Shown piece after piece: positions 7,610-17,284 of a stretch of DNA of 33,071 nt (its first letter is position 1; each line of letters opens with the position of its first letter). Below the pieces are notes generated by a model. That model was not told the origin of the DNA. It saw nothing but the letters and a program-made list of their open reading frames with translations, and made no database searches. Both the position numbers and the translations under genes were made by a program. The stretch covers positions 1 to 33,071 of the forward strand of contig CAIXHE010000141.1 of assembly GCA_903919205.1 (NCBI GenBank), in the 5' to 3' direction. Source of the DNA: an uncultured Opitutaceae bacterium. GTDB lineage: Bacteria; Verrucomicrobiota; Verrucomicrobiia; Opitutales; Opitutaceae.

Positions 7610-8293
7610 CTAGTTCTGCGATATATGATCGTCCGGCAGCCCGCCCTGCAATTTCAAATTCAGCAGTGCCGCGTCAATTTCCGTCCGCAGCACCTGCAGC
7701 AGCAGCACGAGCCTGCGGTTCACGTCGAGCGTCTCGAGGAGCCGCTGCTTCACCGGGGCGCTCTGGCAGAGGTTGAAGGCCGCGATGTCGGAGAAGATCT
7801 CGGGGTCCTCCACGCTGCGCAGGAGTTCGCCCATGCCCTCGATCCCGCCGGGCGAAAGCTTCAGCTTGAGCTTGATCAGCCGGGTAAGCTCGGTCCGCAG
7901 CCGGGCGTTTTCGCCCGGCTCGGCCCCGGGCTCGCTGGAAAGGGCCTTCACCCGGATCCGCCGGTAGGGTTCCTCGCCCACGATCGCCTCGATGGAAACG
8001 CGGCAAAGCCCTTGGAGAAGGAGGTTTGAGGTCCCGTCGTCGTTGCCCTGGCAGGCGCGGATTAGCCCGATGCACGCCACGCGGTGCGGCGGCTCCCGCT
8101 CGGGATCCACGGCGGCCGCGTCCGAATCGAGGCAGGCCACGGCGAAGAGCCGGTTGCCCTCGAGCACGTCCTGCAGCATCTGCCGGTAGCGGGGCTCGAA
8201 GATCCTCAGGGGAAGCAGGGCCTGGGGAAAGAACGCGAGCTCGGGCAATGTCATCACAGGCACCTCATCGGGCACTTGGATCTCGACTTCCAT
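7610..8293 (-). CDS. stand-alone LON substrate-binding-domain protein
   Basis: The 227-residue protein resembles the N-terminal (substrate-recognition) domain of Lon protease: VPVMTLPELAFFPQALLPLRIFEPRYRQM matches the family opening, followed by LFAVACLD, VACIGLIRACQ, LLLQGLCRVSI and a helical C-terminal half (LTRLIKLKLKLSPGGIEG to LLLLQVLRTEID). There is no ATPase or protease domain. Such proteins are widespread, and their role is mostly inferred as substrate or chaperone-like binding. It is divergent from dnaK across a 246-base regulatory region, so shared stress control is conceivable but not shown. The ATG at 8293 fits the family start. Confidence 0.88.
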   Translation of the reverse strand: MEVEIQVPDEVPVMTLPELAFFPQALLPLRIFEPRYRQMLQDVLEGNRLFAVACLDSDAAAVDPEREPPHRVACIGLIRACQGNDDGTSNLLLQGLCRVSIEAIVGEEPYRRIRVKALSSEPGAEPGENARLRTELTRLIKLKLKLSPGGIEGMGELLRSVEDPEIFSDIAAFNLCQSAPVKQRLLETLDVNRRLVLLLQVLRTEIDAALLNLKLQGGLPDDHISQN

Positions 8294-8344
8294 GGTCCCA
8301 GTAAGGCTCCGTTGGCCGGATAATCAAGAGGCCCATCCAACTAT

Positions 8345-8505
8345 CACCGTTTTTCGGTGCCGGAAGGGTCGCGCCACTGTGCCATCGCCGTGTGCCATTG
8401 CCCCCAAAGTGTGCCAAAATAGCCCAAAATGGGCCATCGGCGGAAAGCTCGAAAAACCACCGGATTATTTTAAGTAAATAGTATAAAGCAACTAACGAAA
8501 GTTAG
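8345..8505. promoter_or_regulatory. dnaK/LON-domain intergenic regulatory region with repeats and a putative dnaK promoter
   Basis: The 246-base gap holds an ordered set of elements. A hairpin CACCG-TTTTT-CGGTG lies at 8345-8359. Three direct copies of TGTGCCA lie at 8378-8384, 8391-8397 and 8410-8416. A hairpin GCCCA-AAA-TGGGC lies at 8422-8434. An AT-rich stretch contains a -10-like TATAAA (8482-8487) without a recognisable -35. The inverted repeat CTAAC-GAAA-GTTAG (8492-8505) falls near the expected start of transcription. No CIRCE element (TTAGCACTC-N9-GAGTGCTAA) is present. The elements are seen directly; any regulatory role is inferred. Confidence 0.45.
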
Positions 8506-8539
8506 CGTTTGAAGGCACGGACACTGCTACCTTGCGGGC

Positions 8540-10483
8540 ATGAGCCGTATTCTGGGCATCGATCTAGGCACCACCAATTCCTGCATGGCCGTCATGGAAG
8601 GCGGCGAACCCGTCGTCATTCCGAACGCCGAGGGTGCGCGCACCACGCCTTCGGTCGTGGCCTTCACCAAGACAGGCGAGCGCGTTGTCGGCCAGGCCGC
8701 CAAGCGCCAGGCCGTCACCAATCCCCGCAACACCATATTCTCCGCCAAGCGCCTGATCGGGCGCAAATTCAGCGAGGTCCGCGAAGAGGCCAAGAACATG
8801 CCGTTCAAGGTCGTGGAGGGCAAGAATGGCGACGCCTACATCGAGGTGGAGCAGGGCGGCAAGACCGAGCAGTACGCCCCCCAGCAGATCGCCGCGTTCG
8901 TGCTCGGCAAGCTCAAGGCCGACGCCGAGGCCTACCTGGGAGACAAGATCACGCAGGCCGTGATCACGGTTCCCGCCTATTTCAACGACTCCCAGCGCCA
9001 GGCCACCAAGGACGCGGGCAAGATCGCCGGACTCGAGGTCCTGCGCATCATCAACGAGCCGACGGCGGCGTCGCTGGCCTACGGCCTGGACAAGAAGAAG
9101 GACGAAAAGATCGCGGTGTTCGACCTGGGCGGCGGCACGTTTGACGTGTCCGTCCTGGAGATCGGCGACGGCGTCTTCGAGGTGAAGGCCACCAACGGCG
9201 ACACCCACCTCGGCGGCGACAACTGGGACGACGCACTGATCGCGTGGCTCGTGGACAATTTCAAGAAGGACAACGGGATCGACCTGAGGAAGGACCCGAT
9301 GGCCCTCCAGCGCCTGAAGGAGGAGGCCGAGAAGGCGAAGATCGCCCTTTCCTCGACGCAGTCGGTCGACATCAACCTGCCGTTCATCACGGCCGACGCC
9401 TCCGGCCCCAAGCACCTCAACGTGCAGCTTACCCGGGCCAAGATGGAGCAGATCTGCGATCCCCTCTTCGAGCGCTGCATCCAGCCGTTCAAGAACTGCC
9501 TCAAGGACGCGGGCCTCACCTCGGACAAGATCGACGAGCTCGTGCTGGTCGGCGGCATGACCCGCATGCCCAAGGTGGTGGACATCGCCCGCGGCCTCGG
9601 CGGCAAGGCGCCCCACCAGGGTGTCAATCCCGATGAGGTCGTCGCGGTCGGCGCGGCCATCCAGGGCGGCGTGCTCAAGGGCGAGGTCCGCGACGTGCTG
9701 CTCCTCGACGTCACCCCGCTCACGCTCGGCATCATGACGGCCGGCGACGTGTCGACGGCGATGATCCCGCGCAACACCACCATTCCCTCGAAGAAGACCC
9801 AGACCTTCTCGACCTACTCGGACAACCAGCCGTCCGTCGAGATCGTCGTGCTCCAGGGCGAGCGGCCCATGGCCCGCGACAACAAGACGCTCGGCACCTT
9901 CCGCCTGGACGGCATCCCGCCGGCCCCCCGCGGCACCCCGCAGATCGAGGTCACCTTCGACATCGACGCGAACGGCATCCTGCATGTCTCGGCCAAGGAC
10001 CTGGGCACCGGCAAGGACCAGAAGATCACGATCCAGGGCTCCTCGGGCCTCTCCAAGGACGAGGTCGAGAAGATGACCAAGGAGGCCGAGCTCAACGCCG
10101 CCGAGGACAAGAAGCGCCGCGAGGCCGTCGAGACGCGCAACCAGCTCGACTCCTCCGTCTACCAGCTTGAGAAGGCGCTCAAGGAGGCCGGCGACAAGCT
10201 GGCCGGCGACAAGAAGTCCAAGGTCGAGGCCGCGCTCGCCAGCGCGAAGAAGGCCCTCGAATCCAACGACGGCGACAAGATGAAGGCGGCCCTCGAGGAC
10301 CTCACCAAGGTCGGCGCCGAATTCTACGCCGACGCGCAGGCGGCGGCGCAGGCCGCCGGCGGCGCGGGCCAGCCCGCCCCCGAGGGCGAGCCGCAGCCCG
10401 AGCCCAAGGCGAAGGCCGAGAAGAAGGCCGACGTGGTCGACGCCGATTTCGAGGTCGTCGACGACGAAAAGTCCAAGAAGTAA
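8540..10483 (+). CDS. dnaK: Hsp70 chaperone DnaK
   Basis: The 647-residue ATP-driven chaperone binds unfolded segments of cytosolic proteins. The N-terminal actin-like ATPase has GIDLGTTNS (6-14), [30 protein letters not shown] and [11 protein letters not shown]. The substrate-binding domain has DVTPLTLGI and GILHVSAKD, and the lid ends in the conserved acidic tail ([17 protein letters not shown]). Length is standard. The start [10 protein letters not shown] fits the family and is preceded by no Shine-Dalgarno sequence. Co-chaperone genes grpE and dnaJ and the repressor gene hrcA are not adjacent; groES follows after 64 bases, so all three chaperone genes may share transcripts. Confidence 0.98.
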   Translation: MSRILGIDLGTTNSCMAVMEGGEPVVIPNAEGARTTPSVVAFTKTGERVVGQAAKRQAVTNPRNTIFSAKRLIGRKFSEVREEAKNMPFKVVEGKNGDAYIEVEQGGKTEQYAPQQIAAFVLGKLKADAEAYLGDKITQAVITVPAYFNDSQRQATKDAGKIAGLEVLRIINEPTAASLAYGLDKKKDEKIAVFDLGGGTFDVSVLEIGDGVFEVKATNGDTHLGGDNWDDALIAWLVDNFKKDNGIDLRKDPMALQRLKEEAEKAKIALSSTQSVDINLPFITADASGPKHLNVQLTRAKMEQICDPLFERCIQPFKNCLKDAGLTSDKIDELVLVGGMTRMPKVVDIARGLGGKAPHQGVNPDEVVAVGAAIQGGVLKGEVRDVLLLDVTPLTLGIMTAGDVSTAMIPRNTTIPSKKTQTFSTYSDNQPSVEIVVLQGERPMARDNKTLGTFRLDGIPPAPRGTPQIEVTFDIDANGILHVSAKDLGTGKDQKITIQGSSGLSKDEVEKMTKEAELNAAEDKKRREAVETRNQLDSSVYQLEKALKEAGDKLAGDKKSKVEAALASAKKALESNDGDKMKAALEDLTKVGAEFYADAQAAAQAAGGAGQPAPEGEPQPEPKAKAEKKADVVDADFEVVDDEKSKK

Positions 10484-10496
10484 CCCTTTTCGGGGC

Positions 10497-10517
10497 GGGG
10501 GCGGCTTTGCCGTCCCC
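10497..10517 (+). repeat. dnaK-groES intergenic hairpin
   Basis: GGGGGCGGC (10497-10505), loop TTT and GCCGTCCCC (10509-10517) form a nine-pair stem with one G-T wobble. No T tract follows, so it is not a canonical intrinsic terminator. It could partially terminate, stabilise the upstream dnaK message or mark an RNA processing point that sets different dnaK and groE levels. The structure is read directly; function is inferred. Confidence 0.5.
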
Positions 10518-10547
10518 ATCCGACCTTAACCCAAAAACAAAATCCAT

Positions 10548-10844
10548 ATGGCTAAAGTAAAAATCAAACCTATCGGTGATCGCGTCCTCGTGAGGCATCT
10601 CGACGACAAAGAGCAGGTCCGCGGGGGCATCATCATCCCGGACAGCGCCAAAGAGAAGCCGCAGGAGGCCGAGGTCATCGCCCTCGGCACCGGCAAGAAG
10701 GACGAGAACGGCAAGGTCCAGGCCTTCGAGGTGAAGGTCGGCGACCGCGTGCTTGTCAGCAAGTACGGCGGCACCGAGGTGAAGCTCGACGAACAGAAGT
10801 ACACGCTCGTCCGTGAGGACGACATCCTCGGCGTCATCGCCTGA
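10548..10844 (+). CDS. groES: co-chaperonin GroES (Hsp10)
   Basis: The 98-residue lid of the GroEL cage contains the family blocks [32 protein letters not shown] (mobile loop), [18 protein letters not shown] and [10 protein letters not shown]. It forms a heptameric ring that caps GroEL in the cytosol during ATP-driven folding. Length and order are normal. The leader is A-rich (cccaaaaacaaaatccat) with no Shine-Dalgarno sequence. groEL follows after a 44-base gap, the usual groESL operon order. No CIRCE element is seen upstream, so HrcA control is not indicated. Confidence 0.98.
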   Translation: MAKVKIKPIGDRVLVRHLDDKEQVRGGIIIPDSAKEKPQEAEVIALGTGKKDENGKVQAFEVKVGDRVLVSKYGGTEVKLDEQKYTLVREDDILGVIA

Positions 10845-10888
10845 GGAAGCCCGCAACCGGCAACAACCCACAAAAAAATCTTACTAAA

Positions 10889-12517
<1,629 letters not shown>

Positions 12518-12548
12518 TCCGCCCTCTCCGAAATACAAAAAGTCTACG

Positions 12549-12583
12549 GGCGCCCCCTCCTCGCGGAGGGGGCGCCTTTTTTT
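12549..12583 (+). terminator. intrinsic terminator after groEL
   Basis: A perfect 12-bp stem, GGCGCCCCCTCC (12549-12560) with GGAGGGGGCGCC (12565-12576), closes a TCGC loop and is followed at once by seven T residues (12577-12583). This is a textbook Rho-independent terminator for the dnaK/groESL unit, 31 bases after the groEL stop. Confidence 0.95.
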
Positions 12584-12624
12584 GGTGCGTTGCCCCCGGG
12601 GCGCCCCAATCGTGGGCCCCCACC

Positions 12625-13404
12625 ATGGAAGTGATCGTCCTAGGAAGCGGCACGTCGCAGGGCGTGCCCATGATCGGCTGCGGCTGCGCCGTCTGCACGT
12701 CCGCGGACCCCCGCGACCGCCGCACCCGCGCCTCGGTGCATGTCGTCATGGACGGCCTCTCCGTGCAGGTCGACGCGGCCCCGGAGTTCCGCCTGCAGTG
12801 CCTGCGCGAGCACGTGGATCGCATCGACCTCTTCGTCCTCACCCACGGACACTCGGACCACGTGCTCGGCATGGACGACCTGCGGCGCTTCTGCGACGCG
12901 CGCAGCGGGGGAGCCCTTGCCATCCACTCGACCGAGGAGGGGCTTGCCCGCGTGCGCGCGATCTACCCGTACGCCATCATGGAGCGCGCGCTCGTGCGGG
13001 GCTACCCCGCGTTTCGCCTCGAGCGAATGCCGGCGCGCATGGACCTGCCCCAGGGGACGATCGAGACGACCCTGCTCCCCCACGGGTCGACCGAGACCCT
13101 CGGCCTCGTGTTCACCGAGCGCAGCAGCGGGAGGAAGTTCGCGTACTACACCGACTGCAAGCGCCTGACCGACGAGGCGGTGGCGCTCGCGCGCGGCGCC
13201 GACGCCGCGATCCTCGACGGCCTGCGGCCGGAGCCGCACCCCTCGCACATGAGCATCTCCGAGGCCATCGAGGCGGGGCAGGGCATGGGGATTCGCTCGG
13301 TCTGGCTCACGCACCTCACCCATCTCACCGGGCACGCGGCGACCGAGGCCGCGCTTCCCGCGGGATTCGCGCTCGCCTTCGACGGAATGAGGCTGCGCCT
13401 CTGA
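12625..13404 (+). CDS. PhnP-like metallo-beta-lactamase-fold hydrolase
   Basis: The 259-residue product belongs to the MBL-fold phosphodiesterase group. Near the N-terminus is GSGTSQGVPMIGCGCAVC, with the C-x-C-x2-C (C19, C21, C24) that in PhnP binds a structural zinc. The catalytic THGHSDH (73-79) binds the dinuclear metal centre. Later ligands lie in LLPHGST, YYTDCKRL (Asp) and LTHLTHLTGH. PhnP-type enzymes hydrolyse cyclic phosphodiesters, but many relatives act on other substrates, so the exact reaction is open. It starts 41 bases after the groEL terminator as its own unit and is followed by the 208-base gap before the sulfur operon. No signal peptide; cytoplasmic. Confidence 0.87.
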   Translation: MEVIVLGSGTSQGVPMIGCGCAVCTSADPRDRRTRASVHVVMDGLSVQVDAAPEFRLQCLREHVDRIDLFVLTHGHSDHVLGMDDLRRFCDARSGGALAIHSTEEGLARVRAIYPYAIMERALVRGYPAFRLERMPARMDLPQGTIETTLLPHGSTETLGLVFTERSSGRKFAYYTDCKRLTDEAVALARGADAAILDGLRPEPHPSHMSISEAIEAGQGMGIRSVWLTHLTHLTGHAATEAALPAGFALAFDGMRLRL

Positions 13405-13569
13405 GCGGAACATCCGTTGGACCCCGGGCCCTGCGGCGCGGGCCCGGTCCGCGCGACGGTGCTTGGGCGAGGGGGGATAGGTGTACCCACGAACGGCGCG
13501 CTTGATGGGTCAGGCCGACCGCGGCCCCGCCGGCCCTGCGGATTTATGACGAAAGAGAGACAAAAGCGC

Positions 13570-13607
13570 TTGATTTAATCCCTACTTAAATAATGTAGAT
13601 TGAATCC
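13570..13607 (+). promoter_or_regulatory. putative promoter and Rrf2 operator of the sulfur operon
   Basis: This is the most AT-rich stretch of the 208-base gap 13405-13612; the rest shows nothing recognisable. A -35-like TTGATT lies at 13570-13575. A 17-base partial dyad CTAC-N9-GTAG (13582-13598) covers the expected -10 region, overlapping ATTTAA-N7-TTAAAT (13573-13591). Two near-identical ten-mers, GATTTAATCC (13572-13581) and GATTGAATCC (13598-13607), flank it. The element ends 5 bases before the Rrf2 start codon. Autoregulation is inferred from position, since Rrf2 proteins bind such dyads. Confidence 0.45.
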
Positions 13608-13612
13608 ATTTC

Positions 13613-14224
13613 ATGAAGCTTTCCAAGAAAGGCGAATACGCCCTGCGATCCCTGATCAACCTGGGCATCGCCGCCGAGATGAAGCGCAAGCTGGTGCAGG
13701 TCTCCGAGCTGGCGGAGAGCGAGCAGCTTCCCGTGAAGTTCCTTGAGCAGATCCTCCAGGCGCTGAAGGAGGCGGGCATCGTGGCCAGCCAGCGCGGCAA
13801 GTTCGGCGGCTACCGCCTCGCGCGCCCCGCCTCCAAGATCAAGATCGGAGAGGTGGTCCGGCTGATCGACGGCCCGCTGGCGCCGATCGGCTGCGTCTCC
13901 CAGACCGCCTACGAGCCCTGCACCTGTCCCGACGAGGCGCACTGCGGCCTGCGGATGCTGATGGTGGACGTCCGCAACGCCATCGCGGAGATCCTCGACC
14001 GCTACACCCTCGCGGACGTCGTAGAGATCACGCTGCGCAAGATGCGCCGCGACAGCGTCGCCCTGCCGTTCTCCACCGAAGGGGACGCGGCGGGCGCCTC
14101 GCCGAGGGTCCCCGCGCGGATCGCCCGCCAGCAGCTGGCGCGCCGCAGCCGGACTCCCCGGGAGTCCCGCACGTCCCCCTCCGAGGGCGTGCTCCATCAC
14201 ATCCTCGGCGAATATTCCATCTAG
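13613..14224 (+). CDS. Rrf2-family transcriptional regulator with four-cysteine sensor motif
   Basis: The 203-residue DNA-binding protein has the Rrf2 winged helix at the N-terminus: MKLSKKGEYALRSLINLG, then SEQLPVKFLEQILQALKEAG and the wing SQRGKFGGYRLARP. The ligand region has cysteines C94, C103, C105 and C111 (GCVSQTAYEPCTCPDEAHC), a pattern suited to an Fe-S cluster or thiol sensing. A ~60-residue C-terminal extension rich in Arg, Pro and Ser (from about residue 145) makes it longer than the usual ~150 residues. It heads the operon containing yezD-like, sulfate transport and cysK genes, so it most likely senses cysteine, sulfide or Fe-S status. An A/T-rich dyad lies just upstream. Confidence 0.92.
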   Translation: MKLSKKGEYALRSLINLGIAAEMKRKLVQVSELAESEQLPVKFLEQILQALKEAGIVASQRGKFGGYRLARPASKIKIGEVVRLIDGPLAPIGCVSQTAYEPCTCPDEAHCGLRMLMVDVRNAIAEILDRYTLADVVEITLRKMRRDSVALPFSTEGDAAGASPRVPARIARQQLARRSRTPRESRTSPSEGVLHHILGEYSI

Positions 14225-14233
14225 CCCCCTCCC

Positions 14234-14419
14234 ATGACCCCCGAATCCACGCTGCCAGCAGCCCCCGCGCGAGAACCCGAGTGGCTCGCCTTGGTGCGGT
14301 CCAAGGTCGAGGGTCTGCGCTACGGCGTCGTGCAGCTTGTCGTGCACGACGGCCGCGTGACGCAGATCGAGCGCACCGAGAAGACCCGCCTGGCGTCGGA
14401 CCGCGAGGAGCGCCCGTAA
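14234..14419 (+). CDS. YezD-like small protein (DUF2292)
   Basis: This 61-residue protein has the core EWLALVRSKVEGLRYGVVQL then VVHDGRVTQIERTEKTRL, which I recognise as the DUF2292/YezD family. Such proteins are short, cytoplasmic and commonly found beside sulfate assimilation genes; their biochemical role is not established. It starts 9 bases after the Rrf2 stop and lies before the sulfate-binding-protein gene, consistent with that family context. The conserved part occupies residues 16-53; the N-terminal 15 residues are low-complexity. The short length might cause it to be overlooked, but the motif and spacing support a real gene. Confidence 0.88.
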   Translation: MTPESTLPAAPAREPEWLALVRSKVEGLRYGVVQLVVHDGRVTQIERTEKTRLASDREERP

Positions 14420-14506
14420 CGCCGAACGCAAACCTGCCGACCGGAACCCCCGGAGGAATCACCTCACCCCCCAATCCGTCCACGGAACCGCAGCGCATCC
14501 CCTGTC

Positions 14507-15535
14507 ATGTCCCTTCCCATCCGCTCCCTTGCCAGCCTCCTCGCGCGCCCGTTGCTCGCGGCGATCGCCCTCGGCGTCGCCTCCGCACCCCGCGCCCACG
14601 CGAAGGAAATTGAGCTCCTCAACGTGTCCTACGACCCGACGCGGGAGCTCTACGTCGAGTACAACGCCGCCTTTGCCAAGTACTGGAAGGCGAAGACCGG
14701 CGACGACGTCGTGGTCAAGCAGTCGCACGGCGGCTCCGGCGCGCAGGCGCGCTCGGTGATCGACGGCCTGCAGGCCGACGTGGTCACCCTCGCCCTTGCC
14801 GCCGACATCAACAGCATCCACGACAAGGCGGGCCTGCTGCCTGCGGACTGGCAGGCGCGCCTGCCCCAGAACTCGACCCCGTACACGAGCACGATCCTGC
14901 TGCTCGTGCGCAAGGGAAACCCCAAGGGCATCAAGGACTGGGACGACCTCGTGCGCCCCGGCGTCGAGGTGGTGGTCCCGAACCCGAAGACCTCCGGCGG
15001 CGCCCGGTGGGCCTATCTCGCCGCGTGGGGCTATGCGGAGCTCAAGTACGGCAGCAAGGACAAGGCGCGCGAGTACATCACGGCGCTCTACAAGAACGTC
15101 CAGGTCCTCGACACGGGGGCGCGCGGCGCGACGATCACCTTCGCCCAGAAGGGAATCGGCGACGTGCTGATCGGCTGGGAGAACGAGGACTACCTGGCCC
15201 GGAAGGAGTTTGGTTCGGACGAGTTTGAGATCGTCGTCCCCTCGGCGAGCATCCTGGCCGAGCCCCCGGTCGCCGTCATCGACAAGGTCGTCGAGCGCAA
15301 GGGTACCGCAGCGGTCGCCCTGGCCTACCTCGAGTACCTCTACTCCGACGAGGGCCAGGAGATCGCGGCCCGCAACTACTACCGCCCCCGCAACGCCCAG
15401 GTCGCCGCCAAGTACGCCTCGAAATTCCCTGCGCTGAAGCTCTTCACGATCGACCAGGTCTTCGGCGGGTGGACCCTGGCGCAGAAGACCCACTTCGCCG
15501 ACGGCGGCGTTTTCGACCAGATCTACCAGAAGTAG
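14507..15535 (+). CDS. periplasmic sulfate/thiosulfate-binding protein
   Basis: The 342-residue substrate-binding component of a CysTWA importer has a Sec signal peptide cleaved after AHA (residue ~32). The mature protein opens with the family pattern [20 protein letters not shown]. Further hallmarks are [49 protein letters not shown] and [10 protein letters not shown]. These residues form the oxyanion pocket in Sbp and CysP. Whether it prefers sulfate (Sbp) or thiosulfate (CysP) cannot be told here. It lies 87 bases after the YezD-like gene. A GGAGGA at 14451-14456 sits more than 50 bases before the start, too far to act as a ribosome-binding site. Confidence 0.95.
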   Translation: MSLPIRSLASLLARPLLAAIALGVASAPRAHAKEIELLNVSYDPTRELYVEYNAAFAKYWKAKTGDDVVVKQSHGGSGAQARSVIDGLQADVVTLALAADINSIHDKAGLLPADWQARLPQNSTPYTSTILLLVRKGNPKGIKDWDDLVRPGVEVVVPNPKTSGGARWAYLAAWGYAELKYGSKDKAREYITALYKNVQVLDTGARGATITFAQKGIGDVLIGWENEDYLARKEFGSDEFEIVVPSASILAEPPVAVIDKVVERKGTAAVALAYLEYLYSDEGQEIAARNYYRPRNAQVAAKYASKFPALKLFTIDQVFGGWTLAQKTHFADGGVFDQIYQK

Positions 15536-15561
15536 CAGCGGCCCAGGACACGCATCCCGAC

Positions 15562-16359
15562 ATGAGCCCCCCCTTCCAAGGCACCTTTGACGAGCGCGCT
15601 CAGGCCGAGCCGGCGGACCCGCTCGAGGCCGACCTGAGCGGCCTCTACGCGCTCACGCAGGCCTCGCGCTTCGTCTTCGCGTCGCCGCTCGGGCCGCTGT
15701 CGGCGGCCAGCCGGTCGCACTTCCTGCCGCGCTTCGTGTTCTTCGGGCCCAACGCCTGCGACGACTCGTGGCGGGTGGCCTTCCTCGCCGGACTTGACCA
15801 CCGGGACCCGCGCTCGTCGAGGGCGCTCGTGGCGCTCGTCACCCGGCTCGCCGGCAGCAGCGAGCTCGGTCACGGCCTCAACCTGACCTTCTTCCCGCGG
15901 GTCGACGTGCTCGGGTCCCTGGCGCCCGGGCACGACCGAGGCCTCGGCGGCGTCCCGTGGACGGAGCTCGACGGGGGCGAGATCGGGCTCCTCGCGAGGG
16001 ACGCCCGCCAGCGGGGCTACCACGGGTACGTGCGGATCGAGACCGGGCCGCCGTCCGACGAGCTGCTGGGGATTCGCGTGCGCGGCCCCTACTCGGAGGC
16101 GCTCTCGCCGGACCTCGAGCTCATCACCTCCGAGGACACGCGCTCGTTTCCCGTTCGGTTCGAGGCACAGGCCGACGCGCAGGAGCAGCCCGGCGGCCCG
16201 CTCTCGCTCGAGACCGACGGGCCGTTCGCCCCCTTCGAGCTCACGCTGCGCATCCCCGGGTCCTGGTCCGACGCGGCCTACCAGCACGCGGCCGTGACCC
16301 TGCTCACGCGGTTCCTGCGCCGCTACCGCGCCTTCCAAGCCTATGGCCAGCACCTTTGA
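15562..16359 (+). CDS. uncharacterised protein in the sulfate operon, weakly M14-peptidase-like
   Basis: The 265-residue protein is not one I recognise with confidence. There is no signal peptide or membrane segment. The stretch [20 protein letters not shown] to [13 protein letters not shown] has the strand-helix spacing of zinc carboxypeptidase (M14/AstE-like) folds. The His-x-x-Glu zinc pair expected after the first strand is absent (NACDDSW instead), so any such relative would be catalytically altered. The C-terminal part ([20 protein letters not shown]) and [12 protein letters not shown] look soluble. It lies 26 bases after sbp and its last 17 bases overlap cysT, so it is clearly co-translated with the transporter and probably serves sulfate uptake or sulfur metabolism. 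The function is unknown. Confidence 0.8.
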   Translation: MSPPFQGTFDERAQAEPADPLEADLSGLYALTQASRFVFASPLGPLSAASRSHFLPRFVFFGPNACDDSWRVAFLAGLDHRDPRSSRALVALVTRLAGSSELGHGLNLTFFPRVDVLGSLAPGHDRGLGGVPWTELDGGEIGLLARDARQRGYHGYVRIETGPPSDELLGIRVRGPYSEALSPDLELITSEDTRSFPVRFEAQADAQEQPGGPLSLETDGPFAPFELTLRIPGSWSDAAYQHAAVTLLTRFLRRYRAFQAYGQHL

Positions 16360-17245
16360 GCCGATCCCGGCCCGGGGGCCGCGGGCGGACAGCGTCACGC
16401 GCTTCCCGGTGATGACGGCCGCCCGCTCGTCCCGGTCGATCCTGCCGGGCTTCGGGCTCTCGCTCGGGTTCACGCTGGCCTACCTGGGCCTGATCGTCCT
16501 CGTCCCGCTGTCGGCCGCGTTCCTGAAGACGGCGGGGATGAGCGCGCACGACTTCCTCGCGGCGGTGGGTTCCAGCCGGGTCATGGCCGCCTACCGGCTG
16601 AGCTTCGGGGCCTCGCTCGCCGCGGCCTCCGTGAACGTGGTCTTCGGGTTCCTGGTCGCCTGGGTGCTCGTGCGCTACCCGTTCCCGGGCAAGCGCCTCG
16701 TGGACGCGCTGGTCGACCTCCCATTTGCCCTGCCGACCGCGGTGGCGGGCATCGCGCTCACGTCCCTCTATGCCTCCAACGGCTGGATCGGGCGCTGGCT
16801 GGCGCCGCTCGGCGTCAAGGTCGCCTTCACCTGGGCGGGGGTCTTCGTCGCCCTCACCTTCATCGGGCTGCCCTTTGTGGTTCGCACCGTCCAGCCTGTG
16901 CTCCAGGAGCTCGAGCCCGAGATCGAGGAGGCGGCCGCGACCCTCGGCGCCAGCCGCTGGCAGGCGGTGAGCCGCATCCTGCTCCCGGAGCTCGCGCCCA
17001 GCCTGCTCACCGGCTTCGCCCTCGCGTTCGCGCGTGCGCTGGGGGAGTACGGCTCGGTCGTGTTCATCGCGGGCAACATGCCCATGAAGACCGAGATCGT
17101 GCCCCTGCTGATCATCACGAAGCTCGAGCAGTACGACTACCGCGGGGCCACCGCCATCGCGGTCGTGATGCTGGTCTCCTCGTTCCTGCTGCTTCTCCTC
17201 ATCAACCTGCTCCAGAAGTGGAGCCGCCGCTCCTTGGCAATATGA
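16343..17245 (+). CDS. cysT: sulfate ABC transporter permease CysT (CysU)
   Basis: This 300-residue inner-membrane permease pairs with CysW to form the sulfate channel. After a ~30-residue polar N-terminus there are about six membrane helices. [20 protein letters not shown] is characteristic of CysT. The ATPase-docking EAA loop reads [21 protein letters not shown], followed by [20 protein letters not shown], the family signature. The ATG at 16343 lies inside the preceding gene (17-base overlap), a long overlap implying tight translational coupling; a later in-frame ATG (residue 24) would remove it. cysW follows after about 39 bases. Confidence 0.95.
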   Translation: MASTFEPIPARGPRADSVTRFPVMTAARSSRSILPGFGLSLGFTLAYLGLIVLVPLSAAFLKTAGMSAHDFLAAVGSSRVMAAYRLSFGASLAAASVNVVFGFLVAWVLVRYPFPGKRLVDALVDLPFALPTAVAGIALTSLYASNGWIGRWLAPLGVKVAFTWAGVFVALTFIGLPFVVRTVQPVLQELEPEIEEAAATLGASRWQAVSRILLPELAPSLLTGFALAFARALGEYGSVVFIAGNMPMKTEIVPLLIITKLEQYDYRGATAIAVVMLVSSFLLLLLINLLQKWSRRSLAI

Positions 17246-17284
17246 CGTAAATGCCTGTTGGGAGCCGGCGCCGGATCCCTAAGG

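Noticed and set aside
8564-10519. Minus-strand open frame of about 650 codons opposite dnaK
   Set aside because: Its translation is Leu/Gly/Asp/Val/Arg-rich and low-complexity, mirroring the G/C-ending codons of dnaK; no motif is recognisable. It is a GC-driven shadow. The same holds for 10907-12538 opposite groEL and 22179-24191 opposite ctaD.
10484-10888. CIRCE/HrcA operators near groES or groEL
   Set aside because: No TTAGCACTC-N9-GAGTGCTAA or near match was seen in either gap.
14425-14506. GGAGGA at 14451-14456 as a ribosome-binding site for an extra gene before sbp
   Set aside because: No start codon follows at proper distance, and the sulfate-binding protein start at 14507 is fixed by its signal peptide.
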